Of a stretch of 39,985 nucleotides of DNA, positions 37,754 to 39,985 are shown piece by piece. The notes beneath the pieces were generated by a model. The model did not search any database, was not told the DNA's origin, and saw nothing but the letters and a program-made list of their open reading frames with translations. Source of the DNA: a virus; the IMG/VR virus record IMGVR_UViG_3300034110_000648, positions 1-39,985 of that record. The stretch is one strand, 5' to 3'. Within the stretch, counting starts at the first letter, position 1, and each line of letters starts with the position of its first letter. A program made the translations under genes and the position numbers.

Positions 37754-38023
37754 ATGCCAAAAAAGTACAAAGCTCTTCTCAAACTGAAGGTTGCCTTGGA
37801 TGCTGCGATCAACGTGCTTGATGCCGGAAAGCCGCAGGCCATCCAAGCGGCTCGTAAGCTTGTACGTGATTACCACTTGGAGAGCGGCGACTTGTTTGCC
37901 GCCGACCAGTTGCGGCAAAACACCGCACGCTACCGCAACCCCAAGACTGGCGAGACATGGTCAGGCCGAGGGCGTCCGCCTCGCTGGATTGAGGGACGTG
38001 ACCGCAAGCCGTTTGAGGCTTGA
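37754..38023 (+). CDS. H-NS-like small DNA-binding protein, 89 aa
   Basis: The C-terminal 30 residues match the H-NS family DNA-binding domain: YRNPKTGETWSGRGRPPRWI, with the minor-groove motif GRGRPP. The N-terminal 50 residues are helical (LLKLKVALDAAINVLDAG) but shorter than the usual oligomerisation region. It could silence AT-rich DNA or interfere with host silencers. ATG 37754 has a GAGG site; a GTG at 37742 is an alternative. Confidence 0.82.
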   Translation: MPKKYKALLKLKVALDAAINVLDAGKPQAIQAARKLVRDYHLESGDLFAADQLRQNTARYRNPKTGETWSGRGRPPRWIEGRDRKPFEA

Positions 38024-38039
38024 GCGCGAGAAGGCGACC

Positions 38040-38303
38040 TCAAATGCGCTCGCCAGCACTCCAGCTGTCTCTGGTGCATTGGGGAGCGTCGGGCGTGATC
38101 GGCAGAGATGCTTCTTCGGTGGACGATGCCATTCCAATAGTTCGGTGAGCACTAAATGAGGCTTGCGGACGCTTGGAAATAAGCCATATGGCGGCGATGA
38201 TGATCAGCGTCCCCAATAGCAAAATACCCAACGTGACATACGGACTCCATGAAGATTCCGTGTTTGGGCCGTAAGGGTCGTCTTCCAAATAGTCATCCTG
38301 CAT
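38040..38303 (-). CDS. Putative small membrane protein, 87 aa
   Basis: An acidic N-terminus (MQDDYLEDDPYGPN) leads to one strong membrane helix (YVTLGILLLGTLIIIAAIWLI), then a charged Ser/Thr-rich tail. It converges on the H-NS-like gene. There is no good ribosome site, and an upstream frame ends inside it. It may be a frameshifted remnant or a real accessory gene. Confidence 0.4.
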   Translation of the reverse strand: MQDDYLEDDPYGPNTESSWSPYVTLGILLLGTLIIIAAIWLISKRPQASFSAHRTIGMASSTEEASLPITPDAPQCTRDSWSAGERI

Positions 38304-38814
38304 AGGGAGGTGCCGCCTTGGCTATCGGTGACCAAGGCTTCTGTCGCCCTGCCTGCTGACTGTAGGGTTGCGTCATAGTTGCCGCCGCTCACATTGGGGA
38401 AGTTGACGGATGCTACGCCTGATTCCCACACCCAACAATATGTAGCTTCTCCCAGCCTGTGAGGCCGTACAGGCGGCAAGCGAGATGCCTACTGGTCAAG
38501 CTCATCCCCTACACATTCCATCGTCTATCTGCCACACGACGAAGATGCGCTCAAGAGCAACGTTTCTTCAACGCTTCGCCCTCTGTCCAAGGTGGTCAAC
38601 GCTTCGCCCATCGGCACTGTGCTCCACAGCGCCTCGAAGTCCTCAATGACTCGCACTTTCCAAGTCAGCCTGTTGCCTGAATCGCGAATGATGCGGCTGA
38701 CCTGCTACGCATGGCTTTACCCCTACAGAAGAATCTTTCTATCGAGAATCAATTATCGAACGAAGCTGCTTGCCTAGCCCTGTGCTTGTGCGCATAGACC
38801 CTTTACGATGAGTC
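38304..38814. pseudogene. Degraded coding sequence, minus-strand fragments
   Basis: Two minus-strand stretches look protein-like but lack starts or are broken. One lies within 38204-38479 (for example SGVASVNFPNVSGGNYDA) with only a TTG start. The other spans 38525-38704 (RIIRDSGNRLTWKVRVIEDF) with stops on both sides. No intact gene is supported. The AT-rich end (38735-38810) may hold the promoter of the next gene. Confidence 0.35.
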
Positions 38815-39093
38815 ATGAGCTTCGATCAGATCGCAATTGCCCTACTGGGCGCCCTGGCGGCCTGGCTCTCCCAGGCCCGGGGCGAGGGCTCGCGCAAGTG
38901 GGCGCCGGTGTTCGGCATGCTCGGCCAGCCATTCTGGTTCTACGCCAGCTGGCAGGCCGAGCAGTGGGGCATCTTCGCCGTATCGATCATCTATGCCTGC
39001 GCCTGGGCTCGGGGGCTGTGGGTCTACTGGATCTCGCCACGCCGCGACCAGGGCACGGGATCTATCCAGCTGGTGCCAGGCCGCAAGCCATGA
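38815..39093 (+). CDS. Small membrane protein, 92 aa
   Basis: ATG 38815 begins MSFDQIAIALLGALAAWLSQ. Two or three hydrophobic helices (about residues 5-20, 33-48, 52-70) contain many Trp residues, and a basic tail follows. It overlaps the next gene by ATGA. No family recognised; small proteins like this are common near phage ends. Confidence 0.65.
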   Translation: MSFDQIAIALLGALAAWLSQARGEGSRKWAPVFGMLGQPFWFYASWQAEQWGIFAVSIIYACAWARGLWVYWISPRRDQGTGSIQLVPGRKP

Positions 39094-39368
39094 TCTACAC
39101 GCTCCACATCGACAAGGAGGAGCCGGGGCTGTACGCAGTGCGAGTCCTGGACGGACGCGCCGAGATTTCGGAGTTCCAGACCGCAACCATTTCGGGGGCG
39201 ATACGAGACTGCGCGGTGGCCACGGTCCCAGGCCTGGACGGCTTCCACATCTGGTACGGCCATGTCTCTATCGGCACCACTTCGATAGACGCCATGCGCC
39301 ACGATGCCGAGACGCTGGCGCAGCGGCTTGTTAGTCTGCATTCGCAGTTCGGAGGCCGCCCCTCCTGA
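39090..39368 (+). CDS. Hypothetical protein, 92 aa
   Basis: It starts MIYTLHIDKEEPGLYAVRVL and is a mixed alpha/beta protein without signal or membrane segments. It contains an Ile/Gly-rich strand region (GFHIWYGHVSIGTTSIDAM) and a C-terminal helix. It is coupled to the membrane gene upstream. Function unknown. Confidence 0.65.
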   Translation: MIYTLHIDKEEPGLYAVRVLDGRAEISEFQTATISGAIRDCAVATVPGLDGFHIWYGHVSIGTTSIDAMRHDAETLAQRLVSLHSQFGGRPS

Positions 39369-39409
39369 TGACTTCATAGAATGCTCGTCATCTATTGGAG
39401 GAGCTGAAG

Positions 39410-39685
39410 GTGAAGAAGCTGAAAAGTCTGATGTGGGTGGCTGCGTTTGCGTGCGCACTATTGGCAGTGCTGGCGTTGAGCAAGCCGTCCCTTGAGAAAA
39501 CAGCAGATGATCTGCACAAGGAGTCGGCCGAGCGCGTTGAAGCCAACACCAAGCATTGCGAGGCCCGCGGAAAGATCTATGTTCGTGAAAGCGTCTGGGA
39601 TCGAGGGGAGTGCATGACGCCAGAAGAGGCTTCGGCGGCTCTCATCAGGATGAAAAAAGACCTCGATAACCAGGGGCTCAAATAG
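39410..39685 (+). CDS. Small exported or membrane-anchored protein, 91 aa (GTG start)
   Basis: A very strong ribosome site GGAGGAG (39397-39403) lies 6 nt before GTG 39410. The product has a basic start, one hydrophobic helix (LMWVAAFACALLAVLAL) and a charged periplasmic domain with two Cys (KHCEARG, RGECMTPEE) that could form a disulfide. It is the last phage gene before the attachment region. A lysogenic conversion role is possible but unproven. Confidence 0.65.
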   Translation: MKKLKSLMWVAAFACALLAVLALSKPSLEKTADDLHKESAERVEANTKHCEARGKIYVRESVWDRGECMTPEEASAALIRMKKDLDNQGLK

Positions 39686-39692
39686 CCCGTCC

Positions 39693-39738
39693 ATGTCCCA
39701 CTTATGTCCCAGGCACCCACTTAATGCGCGGTAAGTGG
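39693..39738. repeat. Integrase-site-like repeats beside the tRNA
   Basis: ATGTCCCA occurs twice, 11 bp apart (39693-39700, 39704-39711). CCACTTA occurs at 39698 and 39717 and inverted (TAAGTGG) at 39732-39738. The last two make a perfect 7-bp inverted repeat around 8 nt. Short repeats within about 70 bp of a tRNA 3' end are typical of arm-type integrase sites. Confidence 0.5.
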
Positions 39739-39759
39739 TTGTCGCGATTGGGAAAGTGA

Positions 39760-39834
39760 TGGTCCCTCCGACAGGAATCGAACCTGTATCTGGCGCTTAG
39801 GAGGCGCCCGTTCTATCCATTGAACTACGGAGAG
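39760..39834 (-). tRNA. tRNA-Arg (anticodon CCU), with encoded CCA
   Basis: The minus-strand sequence folds as a cloverleaf: acceptor CTCTCCG / CGGAGGG (one G-U), anticodon stem GGCGC / GCGCC around loop CTCCTAA (anticodon CCU), and T arm ACAGG-TTCGATT-CCTGT. CCA is encoded at 39762-39760. Its 3' end faces the prophage, so it is the probable integration target, with the attachment core in its 3' half. Confidence 0.93.
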
Positions 39835-39911
39835 GAGCAAACGGCGATTGTAAACCCATGGCGGGTCCGCCCCGCGCAGCGCCGGCAGGGCGGCTGCGCA
39901 GGGGTGGGGCG

Positions 39912-39985
39912 TCAGTCCTTGCGCACGGTGTAGATCAGGTCCAGCGCGCTGGTTTCCCCGGTCTGGCCGCGCAGGGTGAGGCGGC
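39912..39985 (-). CDS. Host gene, C-terminal end, TamB-like (partial)
   Basis: The last 23 codons of a leftward gene are visible, reading RLTLRGQTGETSALDLIYTV and ending in TGA at 39914-39912. The ending resembles the C-terminus of beta-proteobacterial TamB (translocation and assembly module), a beta-rich tail close to YTVRxD or YxxRF. The fragment is too short to be certain. It marks the chromosome beyond the prophage. Confidence 0.45.
   Translation of the reverse strand, partial: RLTLRGQTGETSALDLIYTVRKD

Noticed and set aside
39840-39911. GC-rich stems between the tRNA and the host gene as a terminator
   Set aside because: Several overlapping stems are possible but none has a T-run on the relevant strand.
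1-39985. Transposon or insertion sequence
   Set aside because: I saw no transposase-like frame and no paired terminal inverted repeats. Recent transfer signs are limited to cargo genes.

Overview
The window is most of an integrated temperate siphophage (tailed phage, HK97/lambda-like layout) in a GC-rich beta-proteobacterium. Gene style and neighbours suggest Burkholderiales, probably Comamonadaceae (Acidovorax/Comamonas/Delftia-like). This host call is inference; no ribosomal or other marker gene is present. The right prophage boundary is visible: phage genes stop near 39690, integrase-site-like repeats follow, then a tRNA-Arg(CCU) whose 3' end faces the phage (39760-39834, minus). After it comes the end of a host gene that resembles tamB. 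The left boundary and the integrase lie outside the window, beyond position 1.

Layout. (1) 1-5048, mostly minus strand: a leftward early operon with an AntA/AntB-type antirepressor, small unknown genes and an Arc-like repressor. A second Arc-like repressor diverges from it across a 90-bp region holding three AGCA-N3-TGCT palindromes. A second leftward unit (4104-5048) starts at a promoter covered by CI-type operators (5216-5276). (2) 5756-7949: a low-GC accessory gene (AlbA_2/Schlafen plus HATPase_c_4 type) with a 21-bp tandem repeat. (3) 8142-9960: the lysogeny switch: LexA-like CI repressor, three GTTAG-N6-CTAAC operators, P22-Cro-like protein and a CII-like regulator. (4) 10062-13965: rightward early genes: a lambda-O-like initiator with an internal iteron array, a TOPRIM/RecA-fold primase-helicase, and a zinc-finger protein placed like antiterminator Q. 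It is followed by a candidate late promoter, a structured leader and two terminators. (5) 14390-16751: small late genes including an HNH nuclease and an Ogr/Delta-type zinc-finger activator. (6) 17004-22520: packaging and head genes (TerS, TerL, portal, ClpP-like protease, capsid). (7) 22570-35122: connectors, tail tube, frameshifted tail chaperones, a membrane moron, a 1742-residue tape measure, then fibre and glycine-rich tip proteins. (8) 35179-37039: lysis genes (two holin-like proteins, GH108-type endolysin, Rz/Rz1-type spanins). (9) 37350-39685: accessory genes including an H-NS-like protein, degraded sequence and small membrane proteins.

How it works together: CI appears to control its own switch region and a distant leftward promoter through the same operator. 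The antirepressor and the Arc pair probably add control layers. Replication is predicted to start inside the initiator gene. Late transcription is predicted to depend on the Q-like protein reading through terminators at 14090 and 14269, with the Ogr/Delta-like protein as a possible second activator. UUCG-loop hairpins punctuate the structural operon.
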